A program made the position numbers and the translations under genes. Below the pieces are notes generated by a model. That model was given only the letters and a program-made list of their open reading frames with translations, made no database searches and was not told the origin of the DNA. Shown piece by piece: positions 38,716 through 47,055 of a stretch of DNA of 64,000 nucleotides. Positions within the stretch are counted from its first letter, which is position 1. The number at the start of each line of letters is the position of its first letter. The stretch lies in NCBI RefSeq assembly GCF_021502655.1, contig NZ_JAKFFT010000004.1, forward strand, positions 1,054,001-1,118,000, written 5' to 3'. The DNA comes from Dyadobacter sp. CY347. Its GTDB lineage: Bacteria > Bacteroidota > Bacteroidia > Cytophagales > Spirosomataceae.

Positions 38716-39279
38716 TTAGAACCGGTATCCTAGGTGAACAGTGGGAAAAACAGACCATTGCGATTGTTTGTATTGGTGACCACCGCTGATAACCATCGAG
38801 GGATTAAATGAATGTATCAAAGCTACCCATGGAACCAGATATACGCCGTTATATTGATTTTCTTTGCTACCAAACATGAAACGATATCCTGTCCTAAATC
38901 CAAGAGTAAGACCACTTACAGACTCTGATCCTTCGCTCGTTTTCAGCCTGATTTTATCTGTTGCGTGATCAGATTGCAGGCCAAAGAATGCGCCTCTGTT
39001 TTTGCGTAACAGATAATCCACTTTTACCCCCAACCCTGAGCTAAAAACGGAAAAGCGCTTGTTTTCAAGGGCGAAGTCGGGTTGCTTGATCCCAAAAACA
39101 CCAAGGTCAAATCTGATGTGTGACACTGTATATCCTGCATGCAGCGAATAACCGCTCAATATGAATGCAATGGGATCTGCTTCCAGCTCAAAGTGGTTTT
39201 GAAATGATTGGCGCTGGGCATTACTGTGAAGGGGAAACGCTAAGACGAAAATCAGGACAAATCTTATAGTAGCATTCAT
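38716..39279 (-). CDS. Outer-membrane beta-barrel hypothetical protein
   Basis: 187 residues. A signal peptide ends HSNAQ (about residue 22). The mature chain has amphipathic strands (SGYSLHAGYTVSHIRFDLGVFG; SGLGVKVDYLLRKNRGAFFGLQ; LTLGFRTGYRFMFG) and ends in ...TVHLGYRF, a terminal Phe typical of outer-membrane barrels recognised by BamA. It resembles small porin-like hypothetical proteins, family not identified. Confidence 0.75.
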   Translation of the reverse strand: MNATIRFVLIFVLAFPLHSNAQRQSFQNHFELEADPIAFILSGYSLHAGYTVSHIRFDLGVFGIKQPDFALENKRFSVFSSGLGVKVDYLLRKNRGAFFGLQSDHATDKIRLKTSEGSESVSGLTLGFRTGYRFMFGSKENQYNGVYLVPWVALIHSFNPSMVISGGHQYKQSQWSVFPTVHLGYRF

Positions 39280-39351
39280 ATCATTTGCGTATTAGTTAGC
39301 TGCAAAGATACCTGCCGCTATACACGTCACCGGTTAACAAAAGATAAGAAA

Positions 39352-39779
39352 TTACGCCTGACGGGTAATCCGGTTACGGATCCGACTAAGTGAGACAGGT
39401 GTCACACCCAAGAATGATGCCAGTATATATTGTGGGACGCGCTGCACCAAATGCGGATATTGCTGCGCGAAAAGCTCATAGCGCTCTTGCGGACCAGCTA
39501 GAATATAGGACGATAGTAGCTGTTGTGAGGCAATGAAACGGGCTTCCATCACTTTGCGCATAATCACATGGCTTTTAGGTAGCTTATCATAAAGGAAGTC
39601 AAGTTTTTCCTTGGTGAGCACCAGTAATGTGCAGGGTTCAATCGTTTCATTGTTTTGCTTTCCACAACTCGCACTGTAAAGGCTTGGCTCAAAAAGTCCC
39701 ATTCCTGTGCCGAGATTTCAACCAGGCTTTCAAATGCCAGTTTAAGTTTGTCATGTTCTATTGATTTCTGCATTAGCAA
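39352..39779 (-). pseudogene. Crp/Fnr-family regulator, internal deletion and frameshift
   Basis: Two overlapping frames on the minus strand each keep part of one protein. The first (39779 down) reads KLKLAFESLVEISAQEWDFL, then the start of the cNMP domain, VRVVESK. The second (to 39352) reads from ETIEPCTLLVLTKEKLDFLYD through VPQYILASFLGVTPVSLSRI, the end of the domain and the HTH. About 55 residues of the cNMP beta-roll are missing, and the halves are in different frames at about 39640-39700. A dead Crp-like regulator. Confidence 0.82.
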
Positions 39780-39875
39780 TAATATATGGGGTAATAAATT
39801 TAAACATGTAAAGATGAAACGATTGTTATAAGGACAACTATTTTTGAGGCTGTTAACCTCTTAACCTTACTCAGG

Positions 39876-40694
39876 ATGCTAAACAACTCATTGGACTTTC
39901 GACAGCTATATATGCCGGTCCAGCCAACGGTCCGGAATTCGGCAGATTCGGTTTTATATGCAGAATGTTTACCTGAGGAGCCCTTACTAAATTATATTTA
40001 CTGTTACTGGGAACTGAAAACTTGTCAGGTGTTAGAGGCACCTTTTACTTATCGTGTAGTTGCCGATGGGTGTATTGATATCTATTTCGATCTGACTGAT
40101 CCAAAAGAAAGTTTTATCATGGGCTTTTGTAAGAAGTATACAGAATTTCCTCTCGAAAATCAATTTCATTATGTTGGTATCCGTTTTTTGCCAGCCATGT
40201 TTCCAATGCTTTTTAAAATTAACGCCCTGGATTTAAGCAACCGATGGGAAAGCTTGGATCTGGTGCTACCAAAAACGGCAAAATTCCTTGCTAACCAAAT
40301 TTCGAACACAGCAACCCTGGCACAGATTAAATTGGACCTGGATCATTATTTTGAGAAGTTCATTTCAAAGCATGCCATAGAACTTGATTCAAGATTGTTA
40401 GCTGCAGTATCAATAATTCTTCAAAATTCTGGGGTACTTAATGTCGAAAAGGATCTTGACGTCGGTGTAAGCGCCCGACAACTGCGCCGGCTTTTTGAAT
40501 ATTACATTGGAGATTCAGCTAAAACATTCAGCCAGGTCATACGGTTTCAAAACATTCTTCGTGCCAAACCTTCGCAGCAGAGCCTTCGTCAAAATAAACT
40601 TTTCTTTGATGCCGGTTACTTTGATCAAGCCCATTTTATCAAGGAATTTAAAAACTTTTATGGCGTTACACCCTCCAAAGCTTTTGGAAGATAG
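39876..40694 (+). CDS. AraC-family transcriptional regulator
   Basis: 272 residues. The N-terminal domain (about 15-165) is of the type with VVADGCIDIYFDL and FHYVGIRFLPAMFPMLF, found in Bacteroidota AraC proteins (DUF6597-like). The C-terminal HTH domain has VSARQLRRLFEYYIGDSAKTFSQVIRFQN and AGYFDQAHFIKEFKNFYGVTPS. It probably controls the VOC gene 75 bases downstream on the same strand. Confidence 0.9.
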   Translation: MLNNSLDFRQLYMPVQPTVRNSADSVLYAECLPEEPLLNYIYCYWELKTCQVLEAPFTYRVVADGCIDIYFDLTDPKESFIMGFCKKYTEFPLENQFHYVGIRFLPAMFPMLFKINALDLSNRWESLDLVLPKTAKFLANQISNTATLAQIKLDLDHYFEKFISKHAIELDSRLLAAVSIILQNSGVLNVEKDLDVGVSARQLRRLFEYYIGDSAKTFSQVIRFQNILRAKPSQQSLRQNKLFFDAGYFDQAHFIKEFKNFYGVTPSKAFGR

Positions 40695-40768
40695 CATTTG
40701 TCCGTTTTTTACAATGTTGTTTTTGGCTGGACACCGACCTTTGTGAGGCACATCAGACCTGAAAGGAT

Positions 40769-41245
40769 ATGAAATCTAAAACCATCTTACTCATTTTAAT
40801 CACGTTGTGTTTTGACAACCTTGCTTTTTCACAACGCAGTCTCCCACCTAAAACGACAAGTAACATGAAACTGAATGCAGGAATAATCACTTCAAAAATT
40901 GCTGAAACAAAGGCATTTTACACCCAGAAGTTGGGCTTTGGCGTAACATTTGAAAATGAATTTTATCTTTTGCTACATACTCCTGATAAGTCTGCCGAGA
41001 TCAGCTTTCTTTTACCCGAACATCCCTCCCAGCAGCCACTTTTTCAAATGCCTTTTACTGGTAATGGAGTTTATTTAACTATCGAGACTCAAGACGTTGA
41101 CAAACTCTATCGAGACCTCAAAAAGAAAGATGTTGCCATCTCCATTGAGCTTCGTGACGAACCTTGGGGCGACAGGCATTTCGCCATCACAGATCCCAAT
41201 GGGATTGGGATTGATTTAGTAAAATATGTTTCACAAGAAAAGTAA
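40769..41245 (+). CDS. VOC (glyoxalase/bleomycin-resistance fold) protein with export signal
   Basis: 158 residues. The first 22 form a signal peptide (ILLILITLCFDNLAFS-Q). The domain (from MKLNAGIITSKIAETKAFYTQKLGF to FAITDPNGIGIDLVKY) is one VOC module: two half-repeats with FYTQKLGF, FLLPEHPSQQPLF, and DPNG. VOC proteins are normally cytoplasmic, so export is unusual; an internal ATG at MKLNAG could give a cytoplasmic form. It follows an AraC gene. Confidence 0.85.
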   Translation: MKSKTILLILITLCFDNLAFSQRSLPPKTTSNMKLNAGIITSKIAETKAFYTQKLGFGVTFENEFYLLLHTPDKSAEISFLLPEHPSQQPLFQMPFTGNGVYLTIETQDVDKLYRDLKKKDVAISIELRDEPWGDRHFAITDPNGIGIDLVKYVSQEK

Positions 41246-41291
41246 GCAATACTTAGGAGAAGGTTAGGGTTAATTGATGAGCTAGCCACTG

Positions 41292-41953
41292 CTATGCGTG
41301 AATCTGCGCCAACCCCATACCATCGCCAATCAGCAGAATTATGTTTTTAACTGTCCCTTTCGAATCATTATTGAGATAGGTCGGCCTGTAAACTTTGTGA
41401 AAGCTTTGCGCCTTAAACTCTGCTTTTGCACGCCCGTTTAGGAAGTTACCCAGTGCTGCAACTTTATCAGTGTTGATGTAATCAGCGCCTAGATTAATGA
41501 GCTGTTTCCATGCATTTATATTGTCTGGGCTCGCCCAGAAACGGAATGGTTTCTGCTGGTCGTGCGCCCCTTTGACAGCAGCAATTAGCTTAATGCGATC
41601 TTCTTCCACTGGAATGCCTTTCCCGTTCCATTTTGAAAAACGTCCAAAATCCTGGCTGATCAGACCAATGCGTTTCCATTGCTCAGGCGTATATTCAACA
41701 CCTGGGCGACCATCAAAGTGCGTGACGGATCGATCTGCGTTTTTTCGTGTGCCACGAAAAGTGAGTCATTAATTAAGAACACATCAGCTTCAACGGAGCC
41801 AAATCCCTGTTGATATGCCAACGCAAATGGTGCGGGCTGAAGATAATCATTGTGCGAATGTCCCTGGGGGAACTGGGCATTTACTTGTTGGCCCAAAACA
41901 GGGAAGCTAGCTGCGAAGCAAATACATAATAATATTCTTTTCATGGAGATCAT
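41292..41953 (-). pseudogene. Relic of a phosphodiesterase-alkaline phosphatase fusion
   Basis: The first frame (41953 to 41660) has a signal peptide and QGHSHNDYLQPAPFALAYQQ, then FGSVEADVFLINDSLFVAHE, the start of a glycerophosphodiester-phosphodiesterase-like domain. The continuation is in another frame: RPGVEYTPEQWKRIGLISQD, then KPFRFWASPDNINAWKQL, INTDKVAALG, and finally VKNIILLIGDGMGLAQIHA, the start of an alkaline phosphatase domain, before a TAG at 41292. About 130 residues are lost between the two, and the phosphatase domain is cut off at its first metal-binding motif. A dead gene in the phosphate-related cluster. Confidence 0.85.
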
Positions 41954-41959
41954 AAATGA

Positions 41960-41981
41960 AGCCGGACATTGCTGTCCGGCT
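41960..41981 (-). terminator. Hairpin after the choice-of-anchor I gene
   Basis: A 9-bp perfect stem AGCCGGACA / TGTCCGGCT (41960-41968, 41973-41981) with a 4-base loop. On the minus strand only a weak T-rich tail follows, so a terminator or attenuator. Confidence 0.6.
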
Positions 41982-41998
41982 ATGCAAGTATCCCATTT

Positions 41999-43489
41999 TT
42001 AAATCTGATAAAACTTAACAGTTCCATCGCCTTCGTTGCTTGTGACCAGCATGCCCTTGCCATTAGGGCTTTTGTCAGGCGCAACGTAGAGTACACCTTC
42101 GGGTGCATCGCCGGTTTTTAGCATTTGAAGAAATTTCGGCGCGGCCGGGTTACTCAAATCATAAATGGCCACTGCATCCACGCGTTCCAGTGCAATGAAA
42201 GCGACAGGTTTATTTTCAATGATGCCAATCGTAACACCTTCTGGCTCCACACCTTTGTCATCGGAGCGGTCATCGTCGTAGATTCCGGCTTTGATGGCTT
42301 CCTCTTCAAGTGAGCTTGCTGAATCAAAAACAAGCTGGCCGGTAGATGCATTAAAAATGCTGAAACCGCGACCTCCAAATCCGTAAAGCACATCATAATC
42401 TCCATCATTGTCAATGTCCCCACGCGTACTGGTAACGCGTAAACGGCCCAGGTTTTCAGGTTTCTTTAAAGAAACGGCATCCGGAAAAGCTGCTGCGTCC
42501 AGTGAAAGCGCGCTTACCCTTTTCTGCTCGTCAAAAGCAGAATACTCGCGTGCGTCGCCTTCATTGGCCGTAATCAGGTAGTCCGAACCATTTGAGGTAA
42601 ACGGTGCGATAGCATCCGGTAAGTAGAATGATTTGACAGGCCAAGTTGCCATTGCGATCTTATTGTCCTTATCGCTAGCATCCATTGCATTGATCAGCTT
42701 GCTGATATCCTTTGTTCCAAGTGGGTGCAGTTTCAAAATGGTCCCGGTGGTTAGGTCTAACTCAGCAATTCCGTTGTTTTCCTGAAGCGTTACAAACGCC
42801 TTTTTGGAATCACTTGAAATGGCAACGTATTCCGGCTCAATGTCCTGAGCAAAACTTGCGCCCGGGCCATAAACGCGGAAGCCTTCCGAGGCTAACTGGT
42901 TATAAGTACTGGCAAATGCTCCGAACGTGAGCGTTTTTACATTATAGTTTTCGGTAACATTGATAATGGAGACAGATCCTTCCGGGTCAACGGTATAATC
43001 CGCATTAGGCTCACCTTCGTTTGCCGTTACAATGTATTTGCCATCCGGACTGAATGTTACCATATCCGGTAAGGCGCCCACTGTAATCTGCTTGATCGTA
43101 ACCAATGTTTTGGTATCTAATACGATCACGCTTCCATTGGCCTGTTTGCTGGTTGCTTCCAGCGCAATAGCCAGTTTGCCATTGGACACCGCGACGCTGT
43201 TGGCAACACCGCCAAGCTGTGAGATATCTATCGACTGCAATTTGGTAACGGTTGGGAATGCCGACAAATCCAGTACATCCACTTTGGCTGAGGATTCATT
43301 ATTTACTGTGAAAAGCCTGGCCGTGGCAGCATCATAAGCCGAAATTTCAGAAGCAGCAGTTTCGCCCAAATCAATGGAGGCGACTTCTTTGAATGCCATC
43401 GGGGTTTGCGGCTCTTGGGGGAAATGGTCGGTGCAACTGAATGTGGCACCAGCAAGTAAAGTCAGCGCGAGTAAATTTTTGTTTTTCAT
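41999..43489 (-). CDS. Choice-of-anchor I family lipoprotein (phytase-like propeller)
   Basis: 496 residues. The lipoprotein signal ends GATFSC-TDHFP. The body is a seven-bladed-type propeller of the choice-of-anchor I family: EISAYDAATARLFTVNNESS, MVTFSPDGKYIVTANEGEPNADYTVDPEGSVSII, DIEPEYVAISSDSKKAFVTLQENNGIAELD, DYLITANEGDAREY, and DKGVEPEGVTIGIIENKPVAFIALER. Relatives are found with alkaline phosphatases in Pho-controlled clusters. It is divergent from PhoD and shares a promoter region with PHO-box-like repeats. Enzymatic activity is not established. Confidence 0.9.
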   Translation of the reverse strand: MKNKNLLALTLLAGATFSCTDHFPQEPQTPMAFKEVASIDLGETAASEISAYDAATARLFTVNNESSAKVDVLDLSAFPTVTKLQSIDISQLGGVANSVAVSNGKLAIALEATSKQANGSVIVLDTKTLVTIKQITVGALPDMVTFSPDGKYIVTANEGEPNADYTVDPEGSVSIINVTENYNVKTLTFGAFASTYNQLASEGFRVYGPGASFAQDIEPEYVAISSDSKKAFVTLQENNGIAELDLTTGTILKLHPLGTKDISKLINAMDASDKDNKIAMATWPVKSFYLPDAIAPFTSNGSDYLITANEGDAREYSAFDEQKRVSALSLDAAAFPDAVSLKKPENLGRLRVTSTRGDIDNDGDYDVLYGFGGRGFSIFNASTGQLVFDSASSLEEEAIKAGIYDDDRSDDKGVEPEGVTIGIIENKPVAFIALERVDAVAIYDLSNPAAPKFLQMLKTGDAPEGVLYVAPDKSPNGKGMLVTSNEGDGTVKFYQI

Positions 43490-43514
43490 CCTGTAAATGG
43501 TGAGTGATAAAAAG

Positions 43515-43522
43515 CAAAATTA
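43515..43522 (-). promoter_or_regulatory. -7 box of the choice-of-anchor I gene
   Basis: TAATTTTG on the minus strand fits TAnnTTTG exactly; it lies 25 bases before the ATG at 43489. No -33 TTTG is found, as expected if PhoB-like activation replaces it. Confidence 0.55.
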
Positions 43523-43558
43523 GCCACTGGTAAAATTGCAAGCGGTTCAGTTATGAAA

Positions 43559-43577
43559 GCTTAACAAAATGTTAATC
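43559..43577. promoter_or_regulatory. PHO-box-like repeat between the divergent propeller and PhoD genes
   Basis: Minus reading TTAACATTTTGTTAAGC: two TTAA-starting units 11 bases apart. On plus the same site reads TTAACA-aaatg-TTAATC, so it can serve either direction. A degenerate unit (ATAACT) follows ten bases further on minus. Confidence 0.6.
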
Positions 43578-43609
43578 CACATGACGAACCACGATTGCTT
43601 CAAGATAGC

Positions 43610-43626
43610 TTAACAGTAATTTAAAC
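43610..43626 (+). promoter_or_regulatory. Second PHO-box-like repeat, abutting the PhoD frame
   Basis: TTAACA-gtaat-TTAAAC: two units 11 bases apart, directly before the TTG at 43627. Its contact with the coding frame suggests the PhoD N-terminus was lost. Confidence 0.5.
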
Positions 43627-44922
43627 TTGGAGGTCAAACTTGCAGTTTGCTCGTGTTCAAACTATCCGGCAGGCTTATTCAATGTCTACGGGGCCATTGC
43701 TGCTTCGGAGGCAGATGTTGTTTTACATTTAGGGGACTACATTTATGAATACGGTGCTGGTCAGTACGGTTCCAATCCGGATACCATTGCGCTGGCGCGT
43801 CTTCATAAGCCGGAGAATGAAATCCTGTCCCTGGACGATTACCGGACCCGTTTCAAACAATACCGCAGCGATCCACAGCTACAATTGGCACACCAGAAAA
43901 AGCCATTTATCTGTGTTTGGGACGATCACGAAGTAGCCAATGACGCTTTCAAAGACGGTGCCCAGAACCATAACCAGAATGAGGGCTCCTTCCAGGAGCG
44001 TAAACAGCGCGCCATCAAAGCCTACCACGAATACATTGGCGTAAGAACACTGATTGATGAGAAGATTTACAGGAGCTTCTCGTTTGGTAACATCATGGAT
44101 CTGCATATGCTCGATACCCGTATCATTGGCCGCGACAAGCAGCTTTCCTATTCAGATTATTTTACGCAAACGGGACTGGACGCGGCCGCTTTTCAGAAAG
44201 ACTGGCTTAACTCCGACCGCACGATCTTGGGAAAAGAGCAGCTCAACTGGCTTGGCTCGGCCATTGGGTCGGGCAAAGGTGCATGGCAGGTTTTGGGCCA
44301 ACAAGTATTGATGGGTAAAATGTACGTTCCGGCTGAATTGCTGATGGCTATTGTACAGATTGTTGGTGAAGTAAATGCGACTGGCTCGGCAAGCCCTGCC
44401 ACATTCAAGATGTTCCAGACATTACTGGGCACACTTACGCAATTAAAAGCACGTTTTTTGGCTGGTGATCCTACCTTGACAGCGCAGGAGAAAGCACGGA
44501 TACAAACGGTGCTGCCCTATAACCTTGATGCATGGGATGGTTATCCGATCGAGCGTGAAACAGTGTATGCCATGGCAAAAGGCAAAAAACTGATTGCGCT
44601 TGCAGGTGATTCGCACAATGGCTGGTATTCACATTTGAACGCCAATGATAAGTCCCAGGCAGGCCGCGAGCTGGCAGCTCCCTCTGTTACCTCACCTGGC
44701 TTTGAAGAATATCTTGGCGCCGACCCGGCATCACTTGGCGGTTTTGAGCAGGCGCTTGCCCTGCTCGTAGATGACCTGCAATACCTGGATGCATCCAGGC
44801 GCGGATATGTGATGGCAAAGTTCAGCACAAGTAAGGTTGTGAGTGAATGGCGCTATGTGGCCAGCATCACTTCGCCTACGACCGCCACCACGATAGGGCA
44901 TTCTGAAACGATAACGGCATAA
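43627..44922 (+). CDS. phoD: PhoD-type alkaline phosphatase, N-terminally short
   Basis: Up to 431 residues. Metal-binding and catalytic motifs of PhoD are present: VCSCSNYPAGLFN, VLHLGDYIYEYG, WDDHEVANDAF, LHMLDTRIIGRD, LIALAGDSHNGWYS. Normal relatives have a Tat or Sec signal and a 100-130-residue PhoD_N domain before the first motif. Here the frame opens only six codons before TTG 43627 (stop at 43606) and contains no ATG start, signal or PhoD_N domain. Either an unusual TTG start with a cytoplasmic product, or a 5'-deleted gene. It hydrolyses phosphomono- and diesters in other species. Confidence 0.85.
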   Translation: MEVKLAVCSCSNYPAGLFNVYGAIAASEADVVLHLGDYIYEYGAGQYGSNPDTIALARLHKPENEILSLDDYRTRFKQYRSDPQLQLAHQKKPFICVWDDHEVANDAFKDGAQNHNQNEGSFQERKQRAIKAYHEYIGVRTLIDEKIYRSFSFGNIMDLHMLDTRIIGRDKQLSYSDYFTQTGLDAAAFQKDWLNSDRTILGKEQLNWLGSAIGSGKGAWQVLGQQVLMGKMYVPAELLMAIVQIVGEVNATGSASPATFKMFQTLLGTLTQLKARFLAGDPTLTAQEKARIQTVLPYNLDAWDGYPIERETVYAMAKGKKLIALAGDSHNGWYSHLNANDKSQAGRELAAPSVTSPGFEEYLGADPASLGGFEQALALLVDDLQYLDASRRGYVMAKFSTSKVVSEWRYVASITSPTTATTIGHSETITA

Positions 44923-44936
44923 GGCCCTGACGTATA

Positions 44937-44973
44937 AAAAAGCTGTGCGGATCAAATCACCGCACAGCTTTTT
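44937..44973. terminator. Strong bidirectional terminator after phoD
   Basis: A 14-bp perfect stem (44937-44950 with 44960-44973, core AGCTGTGCGG/CCGCACAGCT), 9-base loop, A-run before and T-run after. Confidence 0.9.
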
Positions 44974-45081
44974 AGTTACATCTAAGTCACTAACCATCGG
45001 CTACCGATCAAAGCGGTTGTAGGCACACTCTTTTGTGATTGCCACAATTATGCAACTTTTTGGAAACAAAGAAGTCTCATT

Positions 45082-46050
45082 TTACGCAGCAGCCGATGGT
45101 TCGGCCTGCTGGGCTTCTTTCTGTTTTTCTGGCAGAAACCGGTTGAGAAGCTTTTCGACAAAAGGGATCAAAGGAAAGAAAAGCACCACCCCGGCTATGT
45201 TAAAAATCATATGCGCATTGGCTATCTTTTGCTGCATTCCCGCATCCCTCGATACCCACTGAATGAAGGTGTTAAAAAAAGGAAATACCGATAAACCCAG
45301 GACAATGCAGATGATGTTAAATAATAAGTGAAACAAACCCGTTTTGACAGCCTGCCGGTCCGAACGGATGGTGGCCATCAAAGTATCCGAGCATGTTCCC
45401 AATTCTGCGCCCAGCATAACAGCGATTGCGCCGGGCAGATTGATGAGCTCTTTCTTAGCCAGAGTAATCACCATGCCCACGGTAGCTGACGAAGACTGGA
45501 TCACCAGCGTAACCAATGCGCCTATCAATGTCCCACGTAGGGGGCTATCAAGCTTTTCCATCCATGATAGAAATTGTTTATGGTCTTTCAAGGGTTCAAC
45601 GGCCCTTTCCATGGTGTAAAGCCCAAAGAACAAAATGCCAAAGAAAAGCACAACCCGGGCTGTTTTGGAAATTTTTTCATTCTTTGAAATAAAACTAAAC
45701 ACAAGCCCCAAAAAGATGGGGATAGGGGAATACTGACCGATATCCAGGGCGATGAGTTGACTCGAAAAGGTGGTGCCAATGTTAGCCCCCATCACGATCC
45801 CTAGCGACTGGCGAAAGGTTAAGGCTCCTGCATTGACCAGGACAATGGTCATAATTATTACCGCAGAAGAAGAATCCAGCAGAATCGTTGCAACCGTACC
45901 GGTAATGACAGAAGTAAGCAGATTTTTGGTAAATAAATCCAGCCATTTATTAGCCTTGTTGCCGATAAGCTCTTTTAGCGTATCAGAAAGGTTATTAACT
46001 GCAAAAAGGAACAGACCAAGCCCGCCCAGGACCATTAAGAAAATTTCCAT
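45082..46050 (-). CDS. Na/Pi cotransporter family protein
   Basis: 322 residues, eight to nine membrane helices, two inverted Na_Pi_cotrans repeats. The repeat hallmark QSSSA is present as VIQSSSATVG in the second, while the first reads LLDSSSAVI (Asp in place of Gln). Nearby segments GANIGTTFSSQL and GAELGTCSDTL are the matching loops. It lacks the C-terminal PhoU-like domain of longer bacterial NptA types. It probably imports phosphate with sodium. A PHO-box-like repeat stands upstream. Confidence 0.93.
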   Translation of the reverse strand: MEIFLMVLGGLGLFLFAVNNLSDTLKELIGNKANKWLDLFTKNLLTSVITGTVATILLDSSSAVIIMTIVLVNAGALTFRQSLGIVMGANIGTTFSSQLIALDIGQYSPIPIFLGLVFSFISKNEKISKTARVVLFFGILFFGLYTMERAVEPLKDHKQFLSWMEKLDSPLRGTLIGALVTLVIQSSSATVGMVITLAKKELINLPGAIAVMLGAELGTCSDTLMATIRSDRQAVKTGLFHLLFNIICIVLGLSVFPFFNTFIQWVSRDAGMQQKIANAHMIFNIAGVVLFFPLIPFVEKLLNRFLPEKQKEAQQAEPSAAA

Positions 46051-46081
46051 CTGAGGTTTTCTTGCAAAATAATTTATCTGA

Positions 46082-46098
46082 TGTTAAGCTAATGTTAT
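46082..46098 (-). promoter_or_regulatory. PHO-box-like repeat upstream of the Na/Pi cotransporter
   Basis: Minus reading ATAACA-ttagc-TTAACA, two units 11 bases apart. A near -7 box (TTATTTTG, 46072-46065) follows nine bases downstream; ATG at 46050. Confidence 0.6.
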
Positions 46099-46274
46099 TT
46101 AACATTCTATTAATATATCATATGCTTAATTTGAAATGAAACTTCATTTCTATAAAAAAGGCTACTTTGTTTGTTGCCATCCTGACCACTTTGTTTGCAT
46201 GCCGCAAAGATGCTGTTGAGAAAGGTTGCCCATTGATGTAGTATTTCCTACAACCTAATTTAGTAGCATTACGA

Positions 46275-46970
46275 ATGAAGAAAGTGCGGTTTTTTGAATC
46301 AATATTTATAGAAGCCTTAGACCGCCGCATGAATTTGTTATTGGAGAGCCACAAAAGAACTTTAAAACAAACAAGCTATGAATTACACAAAGAGCAAAGT
46401 AAGCTCGATAAAAAAATAAATGAAGAGATAGATATTCTTATTAACCCTGATAACTCAGCACTCATAGAGTATAAATTAAAGCATGTTTATGCAATTGAAA
46501 ATGAGATCGCTAAAAGACGAGGTTTCGCAATATGGAAAGAGTTGTTGGCTAGCGAAATAGCAATATTTGAAGAGACATTAATAGAGACGCGTAATGTTTT
46601 GGTAAATGAAGTAAGCTTACTCGACGAGAAAGTTTTAGCCATAGCAGAGCCTAGTCGTTTACATAATAAAATAATTAATGATGCCGCTATCTACTCCAAA
46701 ACATTAAATGCAGCATGGAGTCAAATTAGAAAGGCAATCAGAATAAAATCAAATTTAAACATCAGCATTAACGACATAACAGAGGAATCAAGAGCTGATT
46801 TTTTAACAATAAAATCAGTGGAAACAGTGAAGCTAAGGGATGGTACAGAGATGATGGTATTGATAAACAATGGTTATTTGATGGAGGTAACAGATACGCT
46901 GGAGTCCTATTTCATTGAATTGAATGACAAAATAAATGAGGCGATTAAAAAGCGCTCAATGACAAATTAA
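46275..46970 (+). CDS. Coiled-coil hypothetical protein, AT-rich
   Basis: 231 residues, mostly helical and charged (MNLLLESHKRTLKQTSYELHKEQSKLDKKINEEIDILI; AIFEETLIETRNVLVNEVSLLDEKVLAI) with no signal peptide or known motif. The C-terminal third has VKLRDGTEMMVLINNGYLMEVTDTLESYFIEL. Base composition is clearly more AT-rich than the genes on both sides, with many AAA/ATA/TTA codons, suggesting recent transfer. I do not recognise it. Confidence 0.7.
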   Translation: MKKVRFFESIFIEALDRRMNLLLESHKRTLKQTSYELHKEQSKLDKKINEEIDILINPDNSALIEYKLKHVYAIENEIAKRRGFAIWKELLASEIAIFEETLIETRNVLVNEVSLLDEKVLAIAEPSRLHNKIINDAAIYSKTLNAAWSQIRKAIRIKSNLNISINDITEESRADFLTIKSVETVKLRDGTEMMVLINNGYLMEVTDTLESYFIELNDKINEAIKKRSMTN

Positions 46971-47005
46971 TTTTAAATGTCATTAAAAATTAAAATTTCA
47001 TGAAA

Positions 47006-47041
47006 AAAATGAGGCTGCCCGATTCCGAGCAGCCTCATTTT
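47006..47041. terminator. Bidirectional terminator between the coiled-coil gene and susD-like gene
   Basis: A 13-bp perfect stem AAAATGAGGCTGC / GCAGCCTCATTTT (47006-47018, 47029-47041), 10-base loop. Confidence 0.88.
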
Positions 47042-47055
47042 GATTTTGGGTGGAA

